A stretch of 64,000 bases of DNA from Nicotiana tabacum (GCF_000715075.1 NC_134084.1:4714501-4778500); one strand, 5' to 3'. Numbered from the stretch's first letter, positions 42,367 to 55,184 are shown. Program-made: numbers and translations. Notes: generated by a model not told the origin, from the sequence alone.

Positions 42367-45266
42367 TGTCACGACCCCTAAACCCAGACCCGATCGTGAT
42401 GGCGCCTCTCGTGAAGACAAGGCCAGCCGACACTTCCCATTTTCCAATTTTATTAACCATTAAGCATTTAGAAACAGTCAAAACATGATAAAATAATCCA
42501 AAATAGCAGATAATATCATAAATATACGGAAGAACAACCCAACACAGCCCTAACCGGGGTGTCACTAGTCATGAGCATCTATATAACCTAATACAAGTCT
42601 GAAGAGTCTAAAAAATATTACAAACGTATAACAAGAGATAGAAAAGATAAAGAGGGAGAAACACGGGTCTGCGGACGTCAAACAGCTACCTTGTGAACTC
42701 CGAATGTCCGCCGGGAGCTCTCAACTCGCACTTGCCGGATCAGCAAAGCCTGAATCTGCACACAGGGTGCAGGGAGTAAAGTGAGTACTCCAACTCAGTG
42801 AGTAACAAATATAAATAACAACTGAAAGTCAGAAAACACGTAAGGCACAAGGCATTCTATAATGAAGCAGTAACTAGTAAACAAGTAATTGACTGGTAGT
42901 TAAGGTAAAGTAAACAAATAGAAGTTCGCTCCTCGGGCAAAATATTAACAAATCCGCCCCTCGGGCAACATCTCAGAATAGTACCAGCCCCTCGTGCAAT
43001 CACATAGAACAATACCAGCTCCTCGGGCTCAATCTCACATCACAATGGGTACTAGCGCTCACTGAGGGTGTGTAGACTCCTGGAGGGGCCCCTTACGGCC
43101 CAAGCGCAATATCAAGCCATCTCGTGGCATCATCTCTAGGCTCTCGGCCTCATATCAACAAGCTGCCTCGTGGCGTACATATCTCAGGCCCTCAGCCTCA
43201 TAATCAAAATCAATGTATCACCGCTGCGGCGTGCAGCCCGACCCAAAAGTATCCTCACAACACAGGCCCTCGGCCTTACTCAGTCAAAAATCTCACAAGC
43301 CACTCGGGTAATAGTAAAACAGTGTTTCTCAGCCCAAACATCATTTAAAAATATCTTTTAAGTATTAAAACTGGGTAAACATGGCTGAGTACGAAAAAAA
43401 TGGAAAATAATATGACTGAGTTCAAGTATAAAGTCAAAACAGTGAGGAAATATCAATAAAAATCCCCGAAGGGTTCAAATAGTTGGCATGAAGCCCAAAT
43501 ATGGCATTCATCCCAAATAATGATGATAGCAAATTGATTCAGTCAAATACACGGTAAAACCATCAATCGGGACGGACCAAGTCACAATCCCCGGTAGTGC
43601 ACGACCCCACGCTCGTCATCAAGCATGTGCCTCACCTCAATATAACACTATGATGTGCAAATCCGAGGTTTCAAACCCTCAGAACATCATTTACAATCAT
43701 TACTCACCTCGAACCGGTCAAATCTCTAGCTCGCAACACCTTTGCCCCTCGAACTGGCCTCCATTCCCGTCGGATCTATCCAAAATCAGAACGAGGACGT
43801 CAAAATATGCTAAGGGAACGAAGCCCAAGCAAAAATAATCAAAATATGACACAAATCCCAAAATTACCAAAACCCGACCCCCAGTCCCATGTCTCAAAAT
43901 TCGATAATTTTTACATTAATAGATTCCTTATCTCCCCACGAGTTTATACATATCACAAGTTTAGAAATCTGACCCCAAATGGTCCTTCAAATCCTCAATT
44001 AAAGGCCTAAGTTCCCAAGCCATAGTTTCCCCAATTTTCACCCTAAATTTCCATGATTTCTAGCTCTAATCCATGTAATAATAGCATATGAACGAGTCTT
44101 AGGTCCAAATTCCTTACCTCAATGAGGTTCCCTTGAAATCTCTCTTTCAAATCGTTCAAAAAGCTTCCAAGTCGAGATAAAAATGGTGAAATAGCTCAAA
44201 ATTCGTGAAGGCCACATTTTATACTTTCTGCCCAGAACTTTTCGCATCTGCGGCCCAATACCCGCTTCTGCAGTACCGCATTTACGGTTCATTCCTCCGC
44301 TTCTGCAGAAATCACTTAACCGGAAAAACTCGCATTTGCAATCACATTCCCGCATCTGCGACATCACGAATGCGGTCATACTAACCGCTTCTGCGGTTGC
44401 TGCTCACCAGGCCATTTTCGCTTCTGCGATACTTTTCCTGCATCTGCGACTTCGCAGGTGCGATCCCCAGCCGCATCTGCGGTTACTGACAACTCCTCAA
44501 AAATCCGCTTCTGCGACTCGTCTCCCACATATGCGGCATCGCACCTGTGGTCCACAATCAGCAGGTGTGGAAATACCAGAAGCAGCAAAGTTCAGCAGCT
44601 GCAACAAGGTTTCAAACTTCCCGTCAACCATCCGAAATCAACCCGAGGCTCCCGGGACCTCAACCGAAAGGACAAACATATCCTAATACCTTATTCAAAC
44701 TTGTACCAATCTTCAAATCACCTCAAACAACATCAAATCAACCAAAACACCTCGGATTCAAGCCAAACTTTCTAAAATCTTCCGAATTCCGTTTACGATA
44801 AAAAACCCAACCAAACCACGTCCGAATGACCTGAAATTTTGCACACACATCCCAAATCACACAACGGAACTACTGCAACTCTCGAAATTCTATTTCGACC
44901 CCTATATCAAAATCTCGCCTTCCAACAGGAAATCGTCAAAATATCAACTTCGCCAATTCAAGCCTAAATCTACTCCGGACCTACAAAACTCATTCCGATC
45001 ACGCTCATAAGTCATAAATCACCTCCCGAAACTAACCGAAACCTCGGAACTCACTTCCGAGCCCTCTAACAAATAAGTCAACATCTGGTTGACTTTTCCA
45101 ACTTAAGCTTTCTTAAAAGAGACTAAAAGTCTCAAACCTTATCAAAATCATTCCGGATTCGATTCGATCAACCCGATACCACAAAACACGGATAAACAAG
45201 GCATAAAGAAGCAGAAACAGGGAAAATGGAGCGATAACTCATGAGACGACTGGCCGGGTCGTCACA
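42367..45266 (-). repeat. 3' LTR of the - strand Tekay element
   Basis: 2900 bp. Read on the - strand it starts TGTGACGACCCGGCCAGTCG and ends GGGGTCGTGACA. It contains many CGCATCTGCG and CGCTTCTGCG motifs at 44230-44530. It is longer than its partner mainly because it keeps about 290 bp (about 43463-43750) and about 50-70 bp near 44810-44880 that the other LTR has lost. Confidence 0.87.
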
Positions 45267-45792
45267 TCCTCCCCAACTTAAACAAATGTTCGTCTTCGAA
45301 CGAGTCAAGAAACATACCTGAAGCCTCAAACAAGTGAGGATATCTGCTCTGCATCTCCCACTCGGTCTCCCAGGTAGCCTCCTCCATGGGCCGACCTCTC
45401 GACTGCACTTTCACTAAAGCTATATTCTTCGGCATCAACTTTCGAACCTGATGACCCAAAATAGCTACTGGCTCTACCTCATAAGTCAAATCATCATCCA
45501 ACTGAACCGTGCTGAAATCCAAAACATGAGACGGATCTCCGATATACTTCCGGAGCATAGAAATATGGAATACCAGATGCACGCTCGACAAGCTAGGTGA
45601 CAAGGCAAGCTCATAATCTACCTCCCCAATCCTCCGAAGCACCTCAAAAGGTCCAATGAACCACAGACTCAATTTCCCTTTCTTCCCAAATCTCATAACA
45701 CCCTTCATGGGCGAAACTTTCAACAGAACCTTTTCACCAACCATGTAGGACACATCCCGAACCTTCCTGTCAGCAAAACTCTTTTGCCTCAA
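45262..45792 (-). pseudogene. Tekay integrase C-terminus with chromodomain-like end
   Basis: Open for 176 residues: RKVRDVSYMVGEKVLLKVSP, PFEVLRRIGEVDYELALSP, HLVFHISMLRKYIGDPSHVL. Then comes the chromodomain-type segment (VRKLMPKNIALVKVQSRG, EEATWETEWEMQSRYPHLF). The stop is the TGA made by the LTR start. The chromodomain is the part that steers chromovirus integration to chromatin marks. A stop at about 45793 separates it from the core. Confidence 0.85.
45267..45279 (-). other. Polypurine tract of the - strand Tekay element
   Basis: On the - strand AAGTTGGGGAGGA lies directly before the 3' LTR (TGTGACGACC). This is the expected start point of plus-strand DNA synthesis. Confidence 0.8.
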
Positions 45793-46680
45793 CTATGTTG
45801 TATGAAGCCTCTCCTGAATCACCTTCACGTTTTCTAAAGCATCCTGCACCAAGTCTGTCCCCAATAGTCTAGCCTTACCGGGATCGAACCAACCAACTGG
45901 AGATCTACACCACCTCCCATACAAAGCCTCATACGGAGCCATCTGAATACTCGACTGGTAGCTGTTGTTATAAGCAAACTCAGCAAGTTCTAGAAACTGA
46001 TCCCATGACCCTCCGAAATCAATGACACAAGCACGCAACATGTCCTCCAATATTTGAATAGTGTGCTCGGACTGCCCGTCCGTCTGAGGGTGAAAAGCTG
46101 TGCTCAACTCAACCTGAGTAACCGACTCTCGCTGTAAAGACCTCTAAAACTGCGATGTAAACTGAGTGCCCTACCTGAAATAATGGAAACTGGGACACCA
46201 TGCAAACGAACAATCTCTCGGATATAGATCTCTTCCAACCGCTCTGAAGAATAGGTAGTACACACAGGAATGAAGTGCGCGGACTTGGTCAGTCGATCCA
46301 CAATCACCCAAATAGCATCGAACTTCATCAAAGTCTGTGGAAGCCCAACTACAAAGTCCATAGTGATTTGCTCCCACTTCCACTCTGAAATATCCATCCG
46401 CTAAAGCAAGCCACCCGGTCTCTGATGCTCATATTTCACCTGTTGACAATTGAGACACGGAGCCACAAATCTCACAATGTCTTTCTTCATTCTCTACCAC
46501 CAATAGTGCTGTCTCAGATCCAGATACATCTTCATGGCACCCGGATGAATGGAATATCGCAAGCTATGGGCCTCCTCCAGAATCAACTCCCGAAGACCAT
46601 CCATATTGGGCACACAAATCCGGCACTGCATCCTCAACATCCCATCATCACTAATGGTCACATCTCTAGCATCATCATGC
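45793..46680 (-). pseudogene. Tekay integrase zinc and catalytic core (broken)
   Basis: The zinc region keeps HSLRYSIH and CLNCQQ, with a stop in the WW-RMKKDIV stretch (about 46498). The core keeps the first Asp (ITMDFVVGLP). The second catalytic Asp is replaced by Gly (SIISGRA) next to a frame change at about 46180. The Glu region (QTDGQSEHTIQIL) is intact in the frame 45793-46107. Integrase joins the cDNA to host DNA; this copy cannot. Confidence 0.83.
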
Positions 46681-47467
46681 TAAACTCTATCCTTAAGGAC
46701 AAGCAAATGCGTATCATCATACTGGCGCTCTTTGATGTGATCATATAAGGAAGACCGAGAAACCACGCAAGCCAATACCCGACTGGGCTCCGAAATATCT
46801 AATCTCACGAACTGATTGGCCAAGGCCTGAACATCAAATGCAAGAGGTCTCTCCCCAACTGGAATATATGCCAAACTCCCCATACTTACTGCCTTTTGGC
46901 TCAAAGCATTAGCCACTACATTGGCCTTTCCGGGATTGTACAATATAGTGATATCATAATCCTTAAGCAACTCTAACCACCTTCGCTGCCTCAAATTGAG
47001 ATCCTTCTGTTTGAACAAGTGCTGGAGGATACGATGATCAGTGAACACCTCACAAGATACGCCATACAAGTAATGCCTCCAAATCTTTAATGCATGAACT
47101 ATGACAGCCAACTCCAAATCATGAATGGGGTAGTTCTTCTCATGAGGCTTCAATTGACGAGAAACATAAGCAATAACTCTACCCCCTGAATCAATACATA
47201 ACCAATCCCAACTCTCGATGCATCACAATACACAGTATATGAACCTGAAGCTGATGGCAAAACCAATACTGGAGCTATGGTCAAAGCTGTCTTGAGCTTC
47301 TGAAAGCTCCCCTTACACTCGTCCGACCATACAAATGAAACACCCTTCTAAGTCAAATTGGTCAAGGGCGAGGCGATAAATGAGAATCCCTGAACAAACC
47401 AGCGATAATAGCCTGCCAAACCAAGAAAGCTGCGAATCTTTACGGCTGAGGACGGTCTGGGCCAACT
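46681..47467 (-). pseudogene. Tekay RNase H domain (frameshifted)
   Basis: The frame 46680-47153 covers [21 protein letters not shown] (catalytic Glu intact) to [10 protein letters not shown] (family ADALS, so the third Asp became Asn). The first Asp block ([11 protein letters not shown]) lies upstream at about 47225 in another frame. Stops also lie at about 47160 and 47350. Confidence 0.8.
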
Positions 47468-48310
47468 CTAAACCGCCTCTATCTTCTTCGGATCAACCTG
47501 AATACCCTCGCTGGACACCACATGCCCCAAGAAAGCCACTGAACTGAGCCAAAACTCACACTTGGAGAATTTTGCATAAAGTTTCTCCTCCTTCAATCTC
47601 TGCAACACAACTCTCAAATGCTCCGCGTGCTCCTCATGACTACACGAGTACACCAGAATATCATCAATGAAGACTATGACAAACGAATTGAGATAAGGCC
47701 AGAACACACTGTTCATCAAATGCATGAACGCTGCAGGGGCATTGGTCAGCCCAAAAGACATCACCAAGAACTCATAATGACCATATCGGGTTCTGAAAGC
47801 TGTCTTAAGAATATCAGAATCCCTGATTTTCAACTGGTGATAACCTGAACGGAGATCAATCTTGGAGAACACTCCCGCTCCCTGAAGCTAGTCGAATAAA
47901 TCATCAATGCGAGGCAAAGGATACTTGTTCTTAATTTTTACCTTGTTCAATTGCCTATAATCAATGCACATTCTCATTGTGCCATCCTTCTTCTTCACAA
48001 ACAGAACCGGTGCACCCCAAGGTGACATACTAGGCCGAATGAACCCTTTATCAAGGAGTTCCTGAAGCTGTTCTTTTAATTCCTTCAACTCCGCTGGTGC
48101 CATACGATACGGCGGATTAGAAATAGGCTGAGTGCCCAGCACTAGGTCAATATCAAAATCAATATGCCTGTCTGGTAGCATGCCCTGCAGGTCTACAAGA
48201 AACACATCGGGAAAATCCCTCACAACTGGAACTAAATCAATACTGGGAGTCTCAACACCGACATCCCTCACAAGGGCTAGATACGAAAGACAACCCTTCC
48301 CAACCATACG
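47468..48310 (-). pseudogene. Tekay reverse transcriptase (one in-frame stop in the core)
   Basis: Two segments in one frame (48307 down to 47888 and 47872 down to 47468) are separated by a TAG at 47888-47890. Blocks in order: [92 protein letters not shown] and [10 protein letters not shown] (intact catalytic box). RT copies the element RNA into DNA. Confidence 0.88.
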
Positions 48311-48790
48311 CTAGGCTTTCACGAATGAGATCACTCTACTGGGTATATAATCAGTCACACCTCGCCAGCACACACGGTATAGCCAACGTGACTGTCTTAG
48401 CATGACAGTCCAGAATAGCACGACACGGAGATAGCCAATCTATGCCCAAAATGACATCGAAATCCACCATACACAATAATAAAAGATCCACACGGGTCTC
48501 TAGACCCCCAATAATTACCACACATGACTGGTACACATGGTCTACAACAACAGTATCGCCCACCGGGGTAGATACATGAATAGGTGAAGCAAAAAACTCA
48601 TGGGGTGTACCCAAATAACGAGAAAAGTATGATGACACATAAGAAAAGGTGGAACCAGGATCAAATAATACAAAGGCATTTCTGTGGCATACTGAAACAA
48701 TACCTGTAATAACAGCATCTGAAGCAATAGCATCGTGTCTAGCTGGAAGTGCGTAGAAACGGGCCTAACCGCCACATGATCGACCTCCCC
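48311..48790 (-). pseudogene. Tekay aspartic protease (broken)
   Basis: The active site VLFDPGSTFSYVSSYFSRYLG (about 48625-48690) is intact, followed by FDVILGIDWLSPCRAILDC. A shift or stop in the N-terminal part (TAG at about 48765) and stops near 48350 break the link to RT. Confidence 0.8.
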
Positions 48791-48985
48791 CTCTGGGGCG
48801 ACCCCTAGCTGACTGATCTCCACCTCTAGCTGGCTGGGCGGGTGGTGGTGAAGTAACTGGTGCTAAAGCCGATGATTGATTCACCCGCACGCCTCAAACT
48901 GGAACCAACATAGCACATAGCCGTGCAATCAACTAATTAATAGTGGACTCCCCTACTTGGCTTGAAGCCATAGACCAAAATATAC
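48791..48985 (-). pseudogene. Remnant of Tekay gag (ends only)
   Basis: On the - strand ATGGCTTCAAGCCAAGTAGG (start near 48969) opens a short reading, stops at about 48933, and meets the P/G/R-rich linker PPPAQPARGGDQSARGRPRGG that normally lies after the zinc knuckle. Capsid core and zinc knuckle are absent, so most of gag has been deleted. Confidence 0.65.
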
Positions 48986-49944
48986 ATAATAACTCATAAT
49001 GCATATATTTTATTGCTGCCATAATACCATAGTGAGATTAAACTCAATCCTTCATAAGCTCGTGGAACACAGACCATCTGGTACTTTATATCTTCTGCAA
49101 ATCTCGCATTCACTCTCGTAGTAGTCAAGCCTACTCTCTTGAGCAACCCAAATTTGAATTGTACAACATATATTTCCTTGGTAATAGAGATTTTCCAATA
49201 AATGACACAAGGGATTACACAAACTTCAGAACAATCTGCAGGAGATAACCCACCTGTTTTGCCTCAAACTAATATTTCTGTATACCTTCCACCGTCATAA
49301 ACATTACGCAGTCACTTAAACTTCATGAGTCTGAACTCAGACCGCAACATGAAATTTACTCCACTCCTAACTAGGAAACATGGAAAGATTCTTCACACAC
49401 CCATAACTCGGGGCTATACCTCAAATCAAGATGAAAATCGAGCACCTAATAGTCCTCCTATCCTCTAGCAGACCCTTCTCGTCGCTTCCAAATCACATGA
49501 ATACATCTCACAGTCACATCACACTCATCACGTAACTATCCAGTCATCACCTCCTTTAATAGGGACACAATAGAACATATAGATCCAGAAACACACGCTC
49601 ACAAAATTGATAGCTCAGGGCTCAAGCTATAGGCAAAAATCCGGCCTCGAGTCCTCCAAACTAGCCCAACATCAATGCACGGAGATCACATCTCGCCCCT
49701 CGATCAGGGAATCACAAGCCATCGATGCACATCGGGTACTGAGTGCTCATGCGTGCATACGAATGCGTAGAAGGAATTCAAAGAGTTACTTTTCAAGCTG
49801 AATTAAGGACACACGATAAGAATTCATGAATGTGAAATTTTCCTAAAGGTTCTGCAGCCTGTCGAGGATAAATACAGACGTCTCCGTACCGATCCGCGAG
49901 ACTCTACTAAACCTACTCATAACTCGTGAGACCTATGTAACCTA
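48986..49944 (-). other. 5' leader of the - strand Tekay element
   Basis: Non-coding leader between the primer site and the gag start. It includes GATCGGTACGGAGACGTCTG near the primer site, the same phrase as GATCGGTACGGAGACGTATG at 15190 in the outer Tekay element. Nothing else recognised. Confidence 0.6.
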
Positions 49945-49957
49945 GGCTCTGATACCA
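49945..49957 (-). other. Primer-binding site, tRNA-iMet type
   Basis: The - strand reads TGGTATCAGAGCC, an exact match to the complement of the initiator tRNA-Met 3' end, 3 bp inside the 5' LTR. Confidence 0.9.
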
Positions 49958-49960
49958 ACT

Positions 49961-52479
49961 TGTCACGACCCCTAAACCCCGACTCGGTCGTGATGACGCC
50001 TCTCATGAAGACAAGGCCAGCCGACACTTCTTTTCCAATTTTATTAACCATTAAGCATTTGGAAACAGTCGAAACATGATAAAATAATCCAAAGTAGCAT
50101 ATAATATCATAAATACGCGGAAGAACAACCCAACACAGCCCTAACCGGGGTGTAACTAGTCATGAGCATATATATAACCTAATACAAGTCTGAAGAGTCA
50201 ACAAAATATTACAAACGTTTGATAAGAGATAGAAAAGATAAAGAGGGAGAAACACGGGTCTGCAGACATCAAGCAGCTACGTGAACTCTGAATGTCCACC
50301 GGGAGCTCTCAACTCGCACTGGCTGGATCAGCAACACCTGAATCTACACACAGAGATGCAGGGAGTAAAGTGAGTACTCCAACTCAGTAAGTAACAAATA
50401 TAAATAACGACTGGAAGTCAGAAAACACGTAAGGCACAAGGCATTCTATAATGAAGCAGTAACTAGTAAACAAGTAATTGACTGGTAGTTAAGGTAATGT
50501 AAGCAAATAGAAGTTCGCCCCTCGGGCACAATATTAACAAATCTGCCCCTCGGGCAATATCTCAGAATAGTACCAGCCCCTCCTGCTCAATCTCACATCA
50601 CAATGGGTACCCGCACTCACTGAGGGTGTGCAAACTCCTGGAGGGGCCCTTACGGCCCAAACGCAATATCAAGCCATCTCGTGGCATCATCTCTAGGATC
50701 TCGACCTCATATCAACAAGCCACCTAGTGACATACATATCTCAAGCCCTCGGCTCATAATCAAAATTAGTGTATCACCGCTGCAGCGTGCAGCCTGACCC
50801 AAAAGTATCCTCACAACAAAGGCCCTCGGCCTTACTTAGTCAAAAATCTCACAAGCTACTTGGACAATAGTAAAACAATGTTTCTCAGGCCAAACATCAT
50901 TTAAAAATATCATTTAAGTATTAAAACTGGGTAATCATGGCTGAGTACGAAAACAGTGGAAAATAATATGACTGAGTTCAAGTATAAAGTCAAAACAGTG
51001 AGGAAATATCAACAAAAATCCCCTCGAACCGGCCTCCACTCGCGTCGAATCTATCCAAAATCAGAACGAGGACGTCAAAATATGCTAAGGGAACGAAGCC
51101 CAAGCAAAAATAATCAAAATATGACACAAATCCCGAAATTGCCAAAACCCGACCCTCAGGCCCACATCTCGGAATTTGATAATTTTTACATCAATAGATT
51201 CGTTATCTCCCCACGATTTTATACATATCACAAGTTCAGAAATACGAACCCAAATGGTCCTTCAAATCTTCAATTAATGGCCTAAGTTCCCAAACCCTAG
51301 TTTCCCCAATTTTCACCCTAAATTTCCATGATTTTTAGCTCTAATCCATGTAATAGTAGCATAGGAACGAGTCTTAGGTCCAAATTCCTTACCTCAATGA
51401 AGTTCCCTTGAAATTCTCTTTCAAATCGTCCAAAAAGCTCCCAAGCCGAGATACAAATGGTGAAATAACTCAGAATTCGCGAAGGCCACAGTTTATACTT
51501 TCTGCCCAGAACGTTTCGCATTTGCGGCTCAATACCCACTTATGCGGTATCACATTTATGGTTCATTCCTTTGCTTCAGCGAAAATCACTTAACCGGCAA
51601 AACTCGCATCTGCGATCACATTCCTGCATCTGCGACATCACGGATGCGGTCATACTAACCGCTTCTGCGATTGCTGCTCACCAGGCCATTTTCGCTTCTG
51701 CGATACTTTTCCCGCATCTGCGACTTCGCAGGTGTGGTCCCCAGCCGCATCTACGATTACTGACAACTCCTAAAAAATCCACTTCTGCACTCGTCTCCCG
51801 CATATGCGGCATCGCACTTATGGTCCCAATTCCACAAGAGCAAAAATACCAGAAGCAACATCAGCTACAAAAAGGTTTCAAACTTCCCGTCAACCATCCA
51901 AAATCACCCCGAGGGCCCCGGGTCCTCAACCAAAAGCACAAACATATCCTAATACCTTATTCAAACTTGTATCAATCTTCAAAATACCTCAAACTACATC
52001 AAATCAACCAAAACACCTCGGATTCAAGACAAACTTTCTAAAATCTTCCGAAGTCTGCTTTCGATCAAAAACCCAACCAAAACTACTACAACTTTCGGAA
52101 TTCCATTCCGACCCCTATATCAAAATCTCGCCTTCCAACTGGAAATCGTCAAAATATCAACTTCGTCAATTCAAGCCTAAATCTACTCCGAACCTCCAAA
52201 ACTCATTCTGATCACTCTCATAAGTCATAAATCACCTCCCAAAACTAACTGAACCCTCGAAACTCACTTTCGAGCCCTCTAACACATAAGTCAACATCCG
52301 GTTGACTTTTCCAACTTAAGCTTTCTTAAAAGAGACTAAGTGTCTCAAACCTTACCAAAATCATTCCGGATTCCATCCGACCAACCCGATACCACAAAAT
52401 ATGGATAAACAATGCATCAAGAAGCATAAATGGGGAAAATGGAGCGGTAACTCATGAGACGACTGGCCGGGTCGTCACA
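49961..52479 (-). repeat. 5' LTR of the - strand Tekay element
   Basis: 2519 bp, collinear with 42367-45266 apart from deletions. The joint AAAAATCCCC|TCGAACCGGCC at about 51020 skips about 290 bp present in the other LTR. A second gap near 52078 skips part of the segment around 44815-44880. Confidence 0.87.
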
Positions 52480-53209
52480 GCATATTAAAACCCTAGTTCC
52501 TTTTTGTCTCATCTGAGTTCTGAAACTGCATGTTTGAATGTGTACTTGCTCGATTAAGTTCTTCGTTCTTGTTTGACTTATTTAATTCTGAGTTTTACCA
52601 TATTTTAAACTCGATCATTATGGAAAATCCTAGGTCTTTTGGTCTGAGACTGCTTGTTTGAAAGTATACTTGACTCGATTAAAGGTTCCTTGTTCAGACT
52701 CTCTTTTCTTTTATGTGACCTATCTGATTTTGAGTTTCACTATCTTTTTAACTCGACAGTTGTTGAAACCCTAATTTCTTAAAAGGTTTTCCTCACTTGT
52801 TACCGTGAGACCTTTACTTATTTTGACTCTCTTCTTCACTTTGGCTATACGTGTGAGCCATGACTATCTAACTTTGTTCACTACTAAATGCTATGCTTAT
52901 TTCTGCTACTATTGTATGTTGTTTCTTTTGCCAATGTGCTTGGCCTCGCATGTCTGACGCTTCTGTTCACTCTATATATATACAGAAGTGCAGAATCATA
53001 TCTCGTCCTTGATTGATCTTGGTCTTGTGACTGATTGCAAAAGCTTTTCTTTTATGAGCCCTAATTTCACTCATCTGTTTAAAGTTAATTGATCCCTTTC
53101 CTTTACTATGATATTTTACCTTACTGAATCTTTTCCAAAATAAGCATGTCTTTCTACTTAGACTTGCTTGTTTACTTCATGCTTTTACTACCCCTTTTAT
53201 GGCAATAAT
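52480..53209 (+). repeat. Tat-like LTR, right part
   Basis: Continuation of 41080-42366 after the Tekay insertion (left part ends TTAGCATG, this part resumes GCATATTAAAACCCTAG). It is T-rich, with TTGACTCGATTAAAGGTTCC and CTTGCTCGATTAAGTTC near-repeats. It is cut at 53209 by the - strand Tat element. The 5 bp ATAAT (53205-53209) should recur beyond the window. Confidence 0.6.
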
Positions 53210-55177
53210 TGTCACACCTCCTTTTTGCGCGCCCGCCCCGAAGGGTTAAATGCGCGAGGGGAGTTTTTCCAATTTAAGTGACAATATTCGAAATGGGATT
53301 ATTTATTTAATTCAGAGTCGCCACTTGGGAAAGGTTTGGCTTTTGGTGTCCCAAGTCACCGGTTTATCTTGAATCCCAAATCGAGGAAATTTTCGACTTT
53401 TCCAAATGAAGTCTGCGAACCAGAAATTCTAAGTAAGGAATTCTGTTGACTCGAGGGAAGGTGTTAGGCACCCTCGAATCCCGTGATTCTAGCACGGTCG
53501 CTTAAATTGTTATAATGGCTAAATATCTGATTTAAATACATGTTATGACTTACGTGCTTTTATTAAGTTTAAACCGCTTTTATCATTATCACTTATTTTT
53601 ATAGAATTGCAACATCGTGAAAATGCATCTCGAACCATGTCACAATCAATGCACCCGTGATCGTCGACACATTTTTGACTCCGTTGAGATTGGGATTGGG
53701 TCACATCAATGTGCACCCGAGTTTAAGAATGTAATTTAATTAAGTCGCGCCTAAAGAGTCTAGCGCATTATTATTTTGTAGGAAGCCATGAAATTCACTA
53801 AACGGCCTATCCTGAATTCTGAATAATTATTATGATTATTTATTGAGGGCCCCGCAATTTTGCATTTTTTATTTGGCGAGGCTCGTCTCTATTTTAGAAA
53901 GGATATCCTAAAACGACTACATTTCTAATGTGTTTGTCTCTAAAAATAAAAGAAAAAAGATACGTGCTAATTCAATTATGTGCTTTGGCCAAATCCGGAT
54001 TCTTATTAATTACCTGCTTAATCATTTACGAAGTGAAGAAGCGTTATACCTCATGGAACGTGCTTTTAATTGAGTAGGAGAATTATACACGAGATTGATG
54101 AAACACTACACTTAGCCCCAAATACTCCTCGAGTTAAACTTTGAATTTATTTTAACAAGATTAATAAAAAAGGTTACTCATTAGATGGTAACTACTAATA
54201 ACATTCAGAATTTAACCTAAAACTGCCTACCGAAACTGAAGCTCCTAAACTTAAGACTGCGTTGTACTCGGCAAAATTTTTCAAGCAACCATTCACCCTA
54301 CATACTCAAAACATAACTGGAAGAAGAGTTTGAATTAACAATTCTACCAAATGATAGCACATTCCATAAATCATATGACTACATCACGTGTACTGCCAAC
54401 AAACCATATCGCATTTTTAGGCCAGAATATTTTCAATTAAGTACAGACTTACTAATGTGTTTTCTATTGGGCTACAAATAAAGGAATTTATACAACTTTA
54501 ACAATATTCGCAAAAGCTGTAAGTAAGGCAACAGATGATTAAACATTCTTCAGATCTTTCAATTCATGCCTTTCATAGTTACATCAGTATGAAATGTGTA
54601 CCTGGATGTTGAATACAACAGAAGAAGAGGAAGAATATAGAGAAAATCAGCAGCAGCAGGAACAAAGTAACAACAGCAAACAAAGCAACACAGCAGAACA
54701 GGCTCGAGTGCAAGAATGCAACTATAGCCGATAGAAAGAGTAGCCAAATGACAGCAACACACAGTGGAGTAGAATCAGAACTCCAGGCAGACCCAAAACC
54801 AGTAGTAAACCAATGAAAACACTCGACTAGTAGACTCAATTGGAACTTCAAAGAATCAGAATTGATTGAACAGAATGAACAAATGAAACCCAAACAACAA
54901 TATAAAAAAAGGTTTCTGATTGTTGACTGTATGCTTTCTATCTCTTAACCTCTCTCTATCTGTGTTTTCCTAAAATTAGTTCTATCCTTTTTCAATCCTC
55001 TATGTATGTGTATCCTTCCTTTATCTACCTCTCTATCTATTCTGAAAATCCCAGCCCCCAGTCCAGTCTGAGTTCCCTCTGTGTGTTTTTGTTGTCTCTG
55101 TATCTCTCAATGTGCCCACCCTTTCTTATCTCTGTCTCCTATCAGATGTCCCCCCTTTAACTGATGGAAGTTCCCCC

Positions 55178-55184
55178 TTTTATA
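55178..55184 (-). promoter_or_regulatory. TATA-like box in the Tat LTR
   Basis: On the - strand TATAAAA in GCTATAAAAGGGGGAACTTC. It lies in the middle of the LTR and is followed by C/T-rich leader-like sequence, a plausible core promoter for the element's transcript. Confidence 0.5.

Larger units (their letters stand above)
42367..52479 (-). mobile_element. Complete Tekay/Del-like element on the - strand, gag deleted
   Basis: LTRs at 42367-45266 and 49961-52479, primer site 49945-49957, PPT 45267-45279, and protease, RT, RNaseH and integrase in order on the - strand. The flanks GCATG (42362-42366) and GCATA (52480-52484) fit a 5-bp duplication with one change. The internal region is only 4.7 kb because gag is almost wholly missing. 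The pol reading has several stops and shifts, but catalytic motifs are better kept than in the outer element at 12338. Confidence 0.87.

Noticed and set aside
54559..54893. Hydrophobic open frames on - (67 and 104 codons), possible membrane peptide
   Set aside because: They sit in the 4-kb Tat LTR in two overlapping frames with repetitive CTG/CAG composition. No relative is recognised.
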